DNA of 64,000 bases from Bradyrhizobium diazoefficiens (GTDB taxonomy: Bacteria; Pseudomonadota; Alphaproteobacteria; Rhizobiales; Xanthobacteraceae), in the NCBI RefSeq assembly GCF_016616235.1, contig NZ_CP067100.1, forward strand, positions 6,197,001-6,261,000, given 5' to 3'. The position numbers and the translations under genes are program-made. The notes below the pieces were generated by a model that saw only the letters and a list, made by a program, of their open reading frames with translations, did no database searches and was not told where the DNA came from. Each line of letters begins with the position of its first letter. Positions within the stretch are counted from its first letter, which is position 1. Below, in pieces: positions 52,503 to 61,267 of this stretch.

Positions 52503-53609
52503 CTAGGCTCCGCTCTCAACCGCCCGGCGAAATACGTCCTCATACTGACGCGCCGCCTTGTCCCAGGAGAACCGCGACAGATTGTCGAGGCCGGCCTGCA
52601 CCAGCCGTCCGCGCAGGCCTGGCGTCGACAGCAGGCTGCGCAACGCCTCAGCAAGCGCGCGCGGATCCTCGGGATCGAAGGTCAGCGCGCCGCTGCCTGC
52701 CACCTCGGGCGTCGCCGAACGGTTGGAGCACACCACCGGGCAGTGCAGTCCCTGCGCCTCCAGCACCGGGAGACAGAACCCCTCGTAGAGCGAGGGAACG
52801 CACAGGCACAGCGCCCCGCGATAGAGCCGCGACAGGGTCGCATCGTCGAGCCCCTTAAGCCGCTCGAGAGGCACCTTTGAGCCGAGCGCGGCCAGCGTGC
52901 CGGCGATCGTCTCGTCCGCGTCGCTGCCGACATGCACCAGCGCGACATCGGGAAAGCTCTCGTGCAGCATCGCCATCGCCTGCGCGAGCACTTTGAAATT
53001 CTTGTTCAGGGTGGCGTTGCCGACCGCCAGAACGTAACGGCCGGAGACCGGCGGCGGCACCGCGTCGGCGGCCAGCGGCGCAAGCGTGGCAGCGGAGTGG
53101 ATCGTCGAGATGCGGTCGGCGCTGGACGGATAGTATTGCATGAGGTCGCGCCTCGTCGCGTCCGACACCGTCACGATCTCGCTATGGCCCGCAATCATCA
53201 GGCGGTAGATGATGTCGGTGGTGAACGCCTCGCGCCGGCTCACCTGCTGCGGCAGGGTGCGGAAATAGAGATCGTGCACCACCATCACCCGCGCCTTGCC
53301 CCCAGCCGGGGCCCCGAACGGGTCGATGTTGACGAGCAGATCGATCCCCATGCGCCGGCACAGAAGCTGCATCATGACGGTCTGCAGGATGACATCGAAG
53401 ACGACGATGCGCGGACGCTCGGTCTTGACGACCTCCAGCTTGGACGCGATCAGCGGAGGCGGCAGCTCGGAGCGGTCCCAGGGCGAGCGAAGGACATACT
53501 CGAACTCATGATTTTTCAGCAGCGCCTCGACCAGGCAGAACGCCATCCGCGCCACGCCCGACGGCTTGCCTCCGAATTGACTCGGCATATTGATCAGCAC
53601 GCGAGTCAT
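52503..53609 (-). CDS. Glycosyltransferase family 4 protein (mannosyltransferase-like)
   Basis: 368 residues. RVLINMPSQFGGKPSGVARMAFCLVEALL is the N-terminal GT-B motif, the C-terminal domain has YVLAVGNATLNKNFKVLAQAM and LCVPSLYEGFCLPVLEAQGLHCPVVCSNRSATPEVAG, the family E-x7-E region with EGFCLPVLE. It resembles WbaZ/MtfB-type mannosyltransferases. It should act on the cytoplasmic face on a lipid-linked intermediate. It is divergent from the tandem GT4 pair that follows. An upstream in-frame start (18 codons) crosses into the divergent promoter region and is not used. Confidence 0.9.
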   Translation of the reverse strand: MTRVLINMPSQFGGKPSGVARMAFCLVEALLKNHEFEYVLRSPWDRSELPPPLIASKLEVVKTERPRIVVFDVILQTVMMQLLCRRMGIDLLVNIDPFGAPAGGKARVMVVHDLYFRTLPQQVSRREAFTTDIIYRLMIAGHSEIVTVSDATRRDLMQYYPSSADRISTIHSAATLAPLAADAVPPPVSGRYVLAVGNATLNKNFKVLAQAMAMLHESFPDVALVHVGSDADETIAGTLAALGSKVPLERLKGLDDATLSRLYRGALCLCVPSLYEGFCLPVLEAQGLHCPVVCSNRSATPEVAGSGALTFDPEDPRALAEALRSLLSTPGLRGRLVQAGLDNLSRFSWDKAARQYEDVFRRAVESGA

Positions 53610-53760
53610 AGAGGCTCGGGACAACATTCTCAGTTCGGGCAGGCTCGTATACGCCTTAATCATACTGCCAGCAAGCGCCTGTAGCGTCTACATTTGTTCA
53701 CAAAGCCCACCTACAGAGTGTCATATCAAAATCGAACGGATTTCCTATAGAATACGATTG

Positions 53761-54948
53761 ATGCGGATCCTTCATATCAGCTCCCTTTACCATCCAGATC
53801 AGATCGGTGGCGCCGAGGTCATGGTCGAGCTCCTCGCCGAGACACAGGCCGCGGCTGGCCATTCCGTGGCGGTCGCCTGCATCTCGCGGCATGAGGAGCC
53901 GCCGGACCTTCGCAATGGCGTGACGATCTACCGAACCGGCTTTGCCACGCCCTATTTCATCATGGATCGCGACAAGCAATCCCGGCTGAATCGGCTCCGC
54001 TATCGTCTCGCCGCCAAGATCAACCACGAGGCGATGCGCAGGTTCGACGCTGCGATCGGTGATTTCAAGCCGGACGTTGTCAACACGCATTCGCTATCCG
54101 AGTTGCCGCCGCAGATCTGGACCGTCGCCAAGCGGCGCGGCGTGGCCGTCGTTCATACCATCCACGACTACAAGAGCATCTGCAGCAAGGGCTCGATGTT
54201 CCGGGATGGCAAGGCCTGTGATGCGCAGCATCTCAAATGCCGACTGATTTCCCATCCGCACTATCAGCACCAGGTCTCCGTCGATGCGATCACCGGCGTC
54301 GGAACGGAAATCCTGCAACGGCATCTCGAGGCGGGACTGTTTGGGCACGTGCCACCGGCGCTTCGCCGCGTGATCTTCAATCCGATCGAGCTCCCACCCG
54401 CGCCGCGCAATCGCCAGCGGGCCGCGCAGAGCGATGTCGTTTTCGGCTACCTCGGCCGCATCGAGCCATCCAAGGGCGTAGACACGTTGCTGGATGCGTG
54501 CAGACTGCTTCCCGCCGGTGGCTGGAAGCTGATCGTGGCGGGCCGCGCCACCGACGGCATCGCACCATACCAGGCACGTGCCGCAGGGCTGTCGGTGGAT
54601 TTCGCCGGATTCGTTCAGCGCGATGCGTTCTTCGACCAGATCGATTGCCTGGTGGTGCCGGCGGTGTGGCCCGAAGCCTTTGGCAGGACGGTCGCTGAAG
54701 CCCTGATGCGCGGACTTCCCGTGATCGGCTCGGGCGTTGCAGGGATCGCCGAACAGATCGGCGACGAGGCGCATTGGCTGTTTCCTCCAGGCGATGCAGG
54801 CGCGCTTGCAGAACGCATGAAGGTCGTCCTGAACGATCCCGCTTGCCTGCAGCAGAGGACCAAGGCGATGGACCAGATCGCGTCCCGCGTCTCGCCCGAC
54901 GAGGTCACCCGACGCTATCTCGACCTATACCGATCCGCGCTTCAATAA
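53761..54948 (+). CDS. Glycosyltransferase family 4 protein, tandem copy 1
   Basis: 395 residues. MRILHISSLYHPDQIGGAEVMVELLAETQ starts the GT-B N-domain, and FGYLGRIEPSKGVDTLLDAC with VWPEAFGRTVAEALMRGLPVIGSGVAGIAEQI forms the donor domain with E-x7-E. It is a clear paralogue of the next gene, which starts MRILHVSSLYPPHIVGGAE. A long non-coding-looking leader in the same frame is excluded. TATAGAAT lies only eight bases before the ATG, so the message may be nearly leaderless or start further upstream. Confidence 0.9.
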   Translation: MRILHISSLYHPDQIGGAEVMVELLAETQAAAGHSVAVACISRHEEPPDLRNGVTIYRTGFATPYFIMDRDKQSRLNRLRYRLAAKINHEAMRRFDAAIGDFKPDVVNTHSLSELPPQIWTVAKRRGVAVVHTIHDYKSICSKGSMFRDGKACDAQHLKCRLISHPHYQHQVSVDAITGVGTEILQRHLEAGLFGHVPPALRRVIFNPIELPPAPRNRQRAAQSDVVFGYLGRIEPSKGVDTLLDACRLLPAGGWKLIVAGRATDGIAPYQARAAGLSVDFAGFVQRDAFFDQIDCLVVPAVWPEAFGRTVAEALMRGLPVIGSGVAGIAEQIGDEAHWLFPPGDAGALAERMKVVLNDPACLQQRTKAMDQIASRVSPDEVTRRYLDLYRSALQ

Positions 54949-54973
54949 TCCGAGACATAGGAACCCCACCTCA

Positions 54974-56200
54974 ATGCGCATCCTGCATGTGAGCTCGCTT
55001 TATCCTCCCCACATTGTCGGAGGAGCCGAGAAATCCGTGGCCCTCCTTTCTGAACAGCTCGCCTCGATGGGACACGACGTCGCAGCCGTGTGCATCGAGC
55101 GCCAAGGCGTGCCGAAGAAGATACAAAATGGCGTCGCCGTCTATCGAATGCCGCATCACAATACGTTCTGGCTCGAGGACTGGCCGGGGCATTCGCGCGG
55201 GGAGCGCCTCTGGCAGAAGCTGCGTCAGCAATGGAACACCGCGATCGCGGCCGAATTCGACCGCATCCTCGACGACTTCAAGCCAGACATCGTGAATTCG
55301 CATTCCATGGTCGACATCTCGACCCTGATCTGGCGCGCTGCGCGGAAGCGTGGGATTCCGATCGTTCATACCTGCCGTGATTACGATCTCTTGTGCGGCA
55401 ACGCCGCGATGTTCCGGCGCGGCGAGAATTGCAGCCACTGGCACCTCGGCTGCCGCATCGTCAACGTCTCCAAGCTGTGGACCAGCAAATGGGTCGACGC
55501 TGCCGTCGCAGTCGGCGCCGCGACGTTGCAAGTTCACGTCGATCATGGCTTCTTCACTCACCTGCCACCCGAGCGGCGGCGCGTGATCTGGAACGGCGCG
55601 ATCGTGCCGGAGCAGGCCGCGCGCGCCCGCGATTCCTTTGATCGCAGCCAGCAGCCGATGACGTTCGGCTATCTGGGCCGCATCAACATCGAGAAGGGAG
55701 TCGGAACGTTGATCGATGCCTTCCGCCGAATCGGCGCCGGCAACTGGCGCGTCAAGATCGCCGGCCAGGCCCCGGACACGCTCGATGAGTTCAGGAAGCG
55801 TGCCGTGGGCCTGCCGATCGAGTTCGTCGGCTGGGTCGACCCATTCGATTTCTTCCGCGAGCTCGACGTGCTGATCGTTCCCTCGATCTGGGCCGAACCG
55901 TTACCTCGGAGCATTTTGGAATCGTACGCAATCGGCGTACCCGTGATCGGGGCCCGCTCAGGCGGTATTCCGGACCTGATCGGTGCCGACAATGCCGCCT
56001 GGCTGTTCGAGCCGGGCAACGATGCCGATCTCGCCAGCAAGGTCGAGCAAGTGATCCGCATGGGCCGGACGGCGCTCCCCGGCCGGGATGCGTTCAAGTC
56101 GGTGTTCAACGAAACACGGCCACCGCGCGTCGCGGAAAAATATCTTGACCTCTATCGCGACGTGCTGGCGCTACGCGCCCCGCACGCCAAATCCGCATGA
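54974..56200 (+). CDS. Glycosyltransferase family 4 protein, tandem copy 2
   Basis: 408 residues, homologous over its full length to the preceding gene product: both share HSMVDISTLIW/HSLSELPPQIW, HTCRDYDLLCGNAAMFRRGENC/HTIHDYKSICSKGSMFRDGKAC and the donor-site region. The GT4 signature is IWAEPLPRSILESYAIGVPVIGARSGGIPDLIG. A central run of cysteines (CSHWHLGC) is conserved in both copies. The pair is separated by 25 bases and is probably co-transcribed. They are likely to add consecutive sugars. Confidence 0.9.
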   Translation: MRILHVSSLYPPHIVGGAEKSVALLSEQLASMGHDVAAVCIERQGVPKKIQNGVAVYRMPHHNTFWLEDWPGHSRGERLWQKLRQQWNTAIAAEFDRILDDFKPDIVNSHSMVDISTLIWRAARKRGIPIVHTCRDYDLLCGNAAMFRRGENCSHWHLGCRIVNVSKLWTSKWVDAAVAVGAATLQVHVDHGFFTHLPPERRRVIWNGAIVPEQAARARDSFDRSQQPMTFGYLGRINIEKGVGTLIDAFRRIGAGNWRVKIAGQAPDTLDEFRKRAVGLPIEFVGWVDPFDFFRELDVLIVPSIWAEPLPRSILESYAIGVPVIGARSGGIPDLIGADNAAWLFEPGNDADLASKVEQVIRMGRTALPGRDAFKSVFNETRPPRVAEKYLDLYRDVLALRAPHAKSA

Positions 56201-56231
56201 TCCTCGAGAAAGGCTGCGACAGTCCGGCCAA

Positions 56232-57443
56232 TCATGCCTCAGACGCGCCGCCGGACCGAACGGCCGGCGCGATCGTCTTTTCGAACAGCGTCAGAGCCCG
56301 CGCGCAGGCCTGATCCATATTGTAATACGCGTAGTCCCCTAGCCGCCCGGCGAACCACACCTTGCCATCAAGCTTGCGCGCCTCCTCCTGGTAGGGACGC
56401 AGCGCTTCGGTGGTCTGCGGCATGGGGATTGGATAATATGGCTCGTTCTTGCCGCGCTCATAGGCCTGCGGATATTCGGTGATGGTGATGGTATCGCGGG
56501 CCTTTTGACCGGTCAGATGCTTCTGCTCGGTCGTCCGGGTGAAGTCGAATTCATTGGGATAGTTCAACGTTCCCGTCTCCTGCACGAACTCGACATCGTG
56601 CGCGCGCTGCTCGAAGCGAATGCTGCGATAGGGAAGCGTGCCGAACGAATAATCGAAGAATTCGTCGATCGGCCCGGTGAAGATGATGCGATCGGCCCGC
56701 ACCCTGTGCTTTACATCGGTCCACTCGGTGCCCGTTGCCACCTCGATCAAGGGATGCTTGAGCATCCGCTTGAACAACTCTGTGTAGCCGTGCAGCGGCA
56801 TTGCTTGATAGATGTCTTGAAAGTAGCGATCGTCGCGGCTGATGGCGACGGGCACGCGCGCCGTTACGCCTGGATCGAGCGCCTCCGGACCCATGCCCCA
56901 TTGCTTGCGGGTGTAGGAGTCGAATACGTTGTTGTAGATGTAGTCGCCCAGGAATTTCAGGTCGCCTGCCCCCGCCTCTCGCAGCTTCAGGATCGGCACC
57001 TTCTTGCCATAGCCGAAATTGTCGATGAGCGCCTGCACCATGGATTCGGCCATCCGGGGCGGAAACAGCGCATAGATCGAGTTCAGGTTGAATGGGATCG
57101 GGACCTGTTTGCCTTCGACCATGCCGAGCACGCGATGATAGTAGGGGCGCCACTCGGTGAAGCGGCTGAGATAGGCCCATACCTTTGCACTGTTTGTATG
57201 AAAGATGTGCGGTCCGTATTGGTGGATCAGGATGCCATTCTTCGCCGGTGAGTCATAGGCGTTTCCGGCGATATGATCCCGACGATCGATCAGCAGGACC
57301 TTCTGTCCGAGTTCGGTCGCGATCCGTTCGGCAAGGGTCGCGCCGGAGAAGCCGGCGCCGACGATCAACCAGTCATAGGTCTGCTTTCGACGCTTGGTCG
57401 TGACGCCCGCACGCGAACGGGAGGCTTGAGATTTTCCTGGCAT
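56232..57443 (-). CDS. glf: UDP-galactopyranose mutase
   Basis: 403 residues. After a basic tail of about 20 residues the FAD motif reads DWLIVGAGFSGATLAERIA, then LLIDRRDHIAGNAYD and IHQYGPHIFHTNSAKVWAYL (substrate His residues) and the C-terminal VWFAGRLGDYAYYNMDQACARAL. It converts UDP-galactopyranose to UDP-galactofuranose in the cytoplasm with reduced FAD. Its start codon directly follows the stop of the GT2 gene, and that gene overlaps the flippase gene, giving a compact flippase-GT2-mutase operon that implies galactofuranose in the glycan. Confidence 0.95.
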   Translation of the reverse strand: MPGKSQASRSRAGVTTKRRKQTYDWLIVGAGFSGATLAERIATELGQKVLLIDRRDHIAGNAYDSPAKNGILIHQYGPHIFHTNSAKVWAYLSRFTEWRPYYHRVLGMVEGKQVPIPFNLNSIYALFPPRMAESMVQALIDNFGYGKKVPILKLREAGAGDLKFLGDYIYNNVFDSYTRKQWGMGPEALDPGVTARVPVAISRDDRYFQDIYQAMPLHGYTELFKRMLKHPLIEVATGTEWTDVKHRVRADRIIFTGPIDEFFDYSFGTLPYRSIRFEQRAHDVEFVQETGTLNYPNEFDFTRTTEQKHLTGQKARDTITITEYPQAYERGKNEPYYPIPMPQTTEALRPYQEEARKLDGKVWFAGRLGDYAYYNMDQACARALTLFEKTIAPAVRSGGASEA

Positions 57444-58421
57444 TTAGCACTCAACGGATGTCTTGCAATGAATGAGGGCGGATTGAAACTCGGCCTGCCA
57501 GGCGGCGTGCAGGGTGCCGCGCGACGGCCTCATGACGTAGAGATCAAACATTCCGTCGAGACCCCAGACGATCGTCATGAAACCTTCGGCGATGGCGCCA
57601 CGCGCCATGTTACGCAGGGCAGTCTTGATCATATCCTTGGCGGCATATTTTACGCCGAGGTGACGGCACAGGTTGAAGGTGCGATTGCGATAGAAATACA
57701 CCTCACGCCCCTTGCTCGGCACACGCGTCGGTCCGAAGCGCGTTTGCACCGTCGTCGTTTTCGGCTGCGGATGCCGATGCCGCGCCGCGGCCACGGTCGC
57801 GACCCGAAGTCCCCGCCGGATGAATCGGCGCATGAACTCGACCTCGTCGCCCCACAGGAACATCTCGTTGCGCATCGGGCCGATAGCGTTCGCCGCCGCG
57901 CATCGCACGAGAGTCCCATTGAATGGGTTGGCCATGTCGAGCAGCAGACCATCGATTGCAGCCGCCTCTGCATCGGCAACCGTGAAGATCGAGGGGCCCT
58001 GGTAGCCAGGCGTCTCCTTGATGAGTCCGAAAGCGAGCTGGGCCGGATCGGTTTGAGATACGACCAGCGAGTTGGCCAGCGCGAGACCGGATCTGTCGAG
58101 CGCAGCCTCGAGCACTTCGAGCGCGCCGGCATCGGGCATGCCGTCGTCGTCGAACAGCCAGACCGCGTCGAAGCCATTGGCGGCTGCGAGGTCGATCGCC
58201 ATGCGGAATCCGCCGGCGCCCCCGAGATTGGTCCCGGTGTGGATCGCCGTTACCTTGGGATCTTCGAGACCATCGAGGTAGGCGCGGGTCCCATCGGTGG
58301 AGGCGTTGTTGATGACGAATACCCTGTCAGGCGCACGGCTTTGGCCCAATGCGGCCGCCAGCGCACCCTTGAGCAATTCGACGCGATTGAAAGTGACGAG
58401 CGCGCATGCGATGCGCATCAT
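57444..58421 (-). CDS. Glycosyltransferase family 2, probably galactofuranosyl- or rhamnosyltransferase
   Basis: 325 residues, GT-A fold. IACALVTFNRVELLKGALAAAL and VFVINNASTDGTRAYLDGL are the N-terminal nucleotide-binding motifs, and WLFDDDGMPDAGALEVLEAAL contains the DDD metal site. GDEVEFMRRFIRRGLRV near the middle is the catalytic-base region seen in GlfT-type enzymes. Its position immediately before glf supports UDP-galactofuranose as donor. The ATG overlaps the flippase stop by four bases. A rhamnosyltransferase remains possible because both belong to the same branch. Confidence 0.88.
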   Translation of the reverse strand: MMRIACALVTFNRVELLKGALAAALGQSRAPDRVFVINNASTDGTRAYLDGLEDPKVTAIHTGTNLGGAGGFRMAIDLAAANGFDAVWLFDDDGMPDAGALEVLEAALDRSGLALANSLVVSQTDPAQLAFGLIKETPGYQGPSIFTVADAEAAAIDGLLLDMANPFNGTLVRCAAANAIGPMRNEMFLWGDEVEFMRRFIRRGLRVATVAAARHRHPQPKTTTVQTRFGPTRVPSKGREVYFYRNRTFNLCRHLGVKYAAKDMIKTALRNMARGAIAEGFMTIVWGLDGMFDLYVMRPSRGTLHAAWQAEFQSALIHCKTSVEC

Positions 58422-59881
58422 GCAACTCCCTGCTCAGGTACAATGGCCGTACTGGTGGCCCGCTCGCTGATCAACTCCCGCCAATAGGGCAGAAGCTGAT
58501 TGCGCATCAGGACGAACGTCGCCAGCACGACCGCTCCGTAGAGAAGCGACAAGCCGAGCCACGACCACAATGCATCGACATGCAGCGGCCTCGCGAGCTC
58601 GATGGCCACAAGGCCAGCGATTGCTGCCGATGCCCCCGGACACAGCGAAATCAGAATCTTCCCAAAGCTCAACTTGGCTTTCCTTACCGCGATGCCCAGG
58701 AACCATGCTGCGATGAAGAAGCCGGTCAAGACATAGGCCTTTACCAGAGCCATGAGGCCGAACGGAAGAGATACCACAAAGACGATTAACGTCAGGCCGC
58801 TGCCAATCACCCCGATCCGGAACTGGAGCTTGGCTTCGCCTTTGGCAAGCAGGATCACGCCATTATAGGCGGCTATCGCCTGCACGGCCCCAAGAGGCGC
58901 CAGCCAGGATACGATGGACGGAATCGAATGCCATTTCGGCGACATGAAGGTGGTCAGAGGGTATTGCAACCCAAACACGAAATAACCCATCGCCGGGAAG
59001 CTCAATGCCGCAGTGATGGCGCAGGTCGCGCAAACCGTGCGCTCGAAATGGCTGGGCTCGTCACGATAGCGGCTTAGCGTTGCCAGCAGCACAGAGCTTG
59101 CCGGCCACGCAATGATCATCAGGGGCACCAGCATGAACTGGTACGCCAGCCCGAACAGGCCGACTTCGGCCGCTCCCAGCCAAACGCCGATCAGGACGTT
59201 CTGGCCGTTGCGCGCCGCAAAGGTGAGGATGTTGGCAAGCATGACCCAGCCGCCAAACGACAACATAGGCGTGAGCGCCTTCCACATCCAATTCAAGACG
59301 AACGCGTCGCGCGCGAAATAGAGGAAGAACGCCATGCGCAGGGCCTGCATGAGGCCGTTGTAGAGCACAAGCGCCCAGATGCCGGCCCCCTGGAAGACGG
59401 CAACCACGCTCACCAGAGCCGAGAACGTGACCGCCGCACCTTCAACACGGGCTATCAGCGGATAGTTGAGCTGACGCTCCAGCAGGGCGCGCGGCGGCGT
59501 GGCGACAATGGAAAGAACCACGATACCAGACATGGCCATCATGATCGGCTGCAATCCCGCCAGCCCCGTTGCCGACTGAATCGAGAACGAGGCCATCGCA
59601 AGAACGGCAGCACAAGCCGCGCCGGCCGTCAGCACCAGCGTCACCACACCGCCCGCCTGCTGCCGTGTGAGGTCGGGGTGCCGGACGATCGAGCTCGACA
59701 GGCCAAGATCGGTCAACATCGAGATGAACGTGATGAACGGCAACGTGAACACGACGAGGCCGTACTCGCTCGGCGAGACAAAGCCGGCGAGGACGAGATT
59801 CATCAGGAACTGGATGGCCGACCGAAACAGGTTGAGGCCGCCCATTGAGGCAATGTTCTTCAGCAGCATCGACCTATCCAC
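58418..59881 (-). CDS. Wzx-like oligosaccharide flippase (MOP superfamily)
   Basis: 487 residues with about twelve to fourteen membrane helices. The N-terminal motif NIASMGGLNLFRSAIQFLMNLVLAGFVSPSEYGLVVFTLP is typical for polysaccharide transporters of the Wzx/PST branch. It would move lipid-linked oligosaccharide across the inner membrane to the Wzy-like polymerase. GTG is the first start; an ATG four codons on is an alternative. It is the first gene in the flippase-GT2-glf operon and is transcribed from the side of the Tat-type hydrolase gene 22 bases upstream, so that gene may be in the same operon. Confidence 0.9.
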   Translation of the reverse strand: MDRSMLLKNIASMGGLNLFRSAIQFLMNLVLAGFVSPSEYGLVVFTLPFITFISMLTDLGLSSSIVRHPDLTRQQAGGVVTLVLTAGAACAAVLAMASFSIQSATGLAGLQPIMMAMSGIVVLSIVATPPRALLERQLNYPLIARVEGAAVTFSALVSVVAVFQGAGIWALVLYNGLMQALRMAFFLYFARDAFVLNWMWKALTPMLSFGGWVMLANILTFAARNGQNVLIGVWLGAAEVGLFGLAYQFMLVPLMIIAWPASSVLLATLSRYRDEPSHFERTVCATCAITAALSFPAMGYFVFGLQYPLTTFMSPKWHSIPSIVSWLAPLGAVQAIAAYNGVILLAKGEAKLQFRIGVIGSGLTLIVFVVSLPFGLMALVKAYVLTGFFIAAWFLGIAVRKAKLSFGKILISLCPGASAAIAGLVAIELARPLHVDALWSWLGLSLLYGAVVLATFVLMRNQLLPYWRELISERATSTAIVPEQGVA

Positions 59882-59903
59882 GCCAACAAATCAAAATGAC
59901 GGC

Positions 59904-61205
59904 TCAAAGGCTGATCTCCACCGCGGTCAATTGATCACTGGCGGTCAGCGCAAAGCCTCCTGCCGACTTGTCGAGCGCCCGCTTGACGAGCGTTCCATTA
60001 TCCTGGAACTGGTAGGCGGTCGCCGCACGCACTCCCGGGGCCACCGCCAGCGAGACGTCCCGCGTCACCGGAGGCCGCATCGCGCGGGCATTCGGATCCC
60101 AGCCGGGGACGCCGAGCCACACGAAAACCACCTGGACACCGTCGCCGCGGGCAAACGCGACACTCCACACATCCTGCGTATTTCCGGCTATGGAGATCTG
60201 AACCTTCGCCGCGGGCTTGCCACCTGCTGCCGGCCGGTTGAGCAAGCCGAGAAGTTGCTTCACCGCTCCGAATGATGGCTTCGGCGTGCCGTCGAAGCTG
60301 ATCAGCCCGAAATGTGACTCCTTGTCAGCCGGGCCGTTGTTGTTGCTGTCGATCAGCTCGTAGATGTAGCTTCGCTTCGCCCCGCTCATGAAATTCCAAA
60401 GCAGAAGCCGCGGCAGGTAGCGCGCCTTGATCTCCTCCGAGACCGGAAGATGCCCGGTCGTGGTCTGAAGCGCCGTGTGATAGCCGGTCTCCGAGATCAG
60501 CACCGGCTTCTTGCCGCAGAATCTCTCCGCAGCGGCGACAAAGCCGCCGAGCGCGCCCGGCCCCTTCGTCTCGGGATGCTCCATGCCGGGATAAGGATGG
60601 ATATTGATCCAGTCGACAGAATCCGAAATGTCTTCGGCCAGCGGCAAGCTCCTCTGGATGTAGCTCGGCGAGGCAACGACGATGTTGCGCAGCTTGGCGT
60701 TGCCCTTGACTGCTGCAAACAGCGCACGCTGATGCTCGGCGGAAATCGCGGGATTCATGTTTGGCTTTCGAAGCAGATCCGGCTCGTTGCCACCTTCGAA
60801 GATCTCGACGCCCTGATCGCACCAGTCGTAGACGTCCTGAAGCCGCCGCGGCGGCATGAACAGGTATCCGTTGACCGGATCCGCGCAGACCAGATCGAAA
60901 CGACAGCCCGCCGCAACGAGCGCCCGGACGCGCTTATAGAAATCGTAGTCGCGATTGACGTAGCTCGCAAAGATCGCATCGTCCCGGACGTGAACGATTC
61001 CAATGTCCTTCAGCAGCGGGATGACGGAGTCCGCGTTCCCGTAAAGGCTCTTCCTGTTGCTGAGATGCAAGCACACACCGACACTCTCGACGAACTCGGC
61101 GGCCGAGAACGTCCTCGGAGCAGCCCCCTGTCCGAACACTGGACTGCCCGTTGCCGTGATCAACAGAGAGGCGGTCGACAGCAAGAAAGATCTTCGGTGC
61201 ATCAT
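59904..61205 (-). CDS. Exported glycoside hydrolase of clan GH-A type, Tat-like signal
   Basis: 433 residues. The N-terminus MMHRRSFLLSTASLLITATG has a twin-arginine look and a cleavage site near GQGAAP. A (beta/alpha)8 barrel follows with FEGGNEPD (acid/base Glu141) and LISETGYHT (nucleophile Glu239), and YIYELIDSNNNGPADKESHFGLISFDGTPKPSF matches the corresponding block of the 1004-residue protein at 30012-33026. A beta-type domain forms the last 90 residues. PslG-like hydrolases of this kind trim or release exopolysaccharide in the periplasm. It lies directly upstream of the flippase and 60 bases after hldE on the same strand. Confidence 0.82.
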   Translation of the reverse strand: MMHRRSFLLSTASLLITATGSPVFGQGAAPRTFSAAEFVESVGVCLHLSNRKSLYGNADSVIPLLKDIGIVHVRDDAIFASYVNRDYDFYKRVRALVAAGCRFDLVCADPVNGYLFMPPRRLQDVYDWCDQGVEIFEGGNEPDLLRKPNMNPAISAEHQRALFAAVKGNAKLRNIVVASPSYIQRSLPLAEDISDSVDWINIHPYPGMEHPETKGPGALGGFVAAAERFCGKKPVLISETGYHTALQTTTGHLPVSEEIKARYLPRLLLWNFMSGAKRSYIYELIDSNNNGPADKESHFGLISFDGTPKPSFGAVKQLLGLLNRPAAGGKPAAKVQISIAGNTQDVWSVAFARGDGVQVVFVWLGVPGWDPNARAMRPPVTRDVSLAVAPGVRAATAYQFQDNGTLVKRALDKSAGGFALTASDQLTAVEISL

Positions 61206-61267
61206 CGCTTCCGTTTTCCCTGCGCCGCCGTGACCTGCCCGGCCGCGCCAATGCGAGCCAGATCCGT

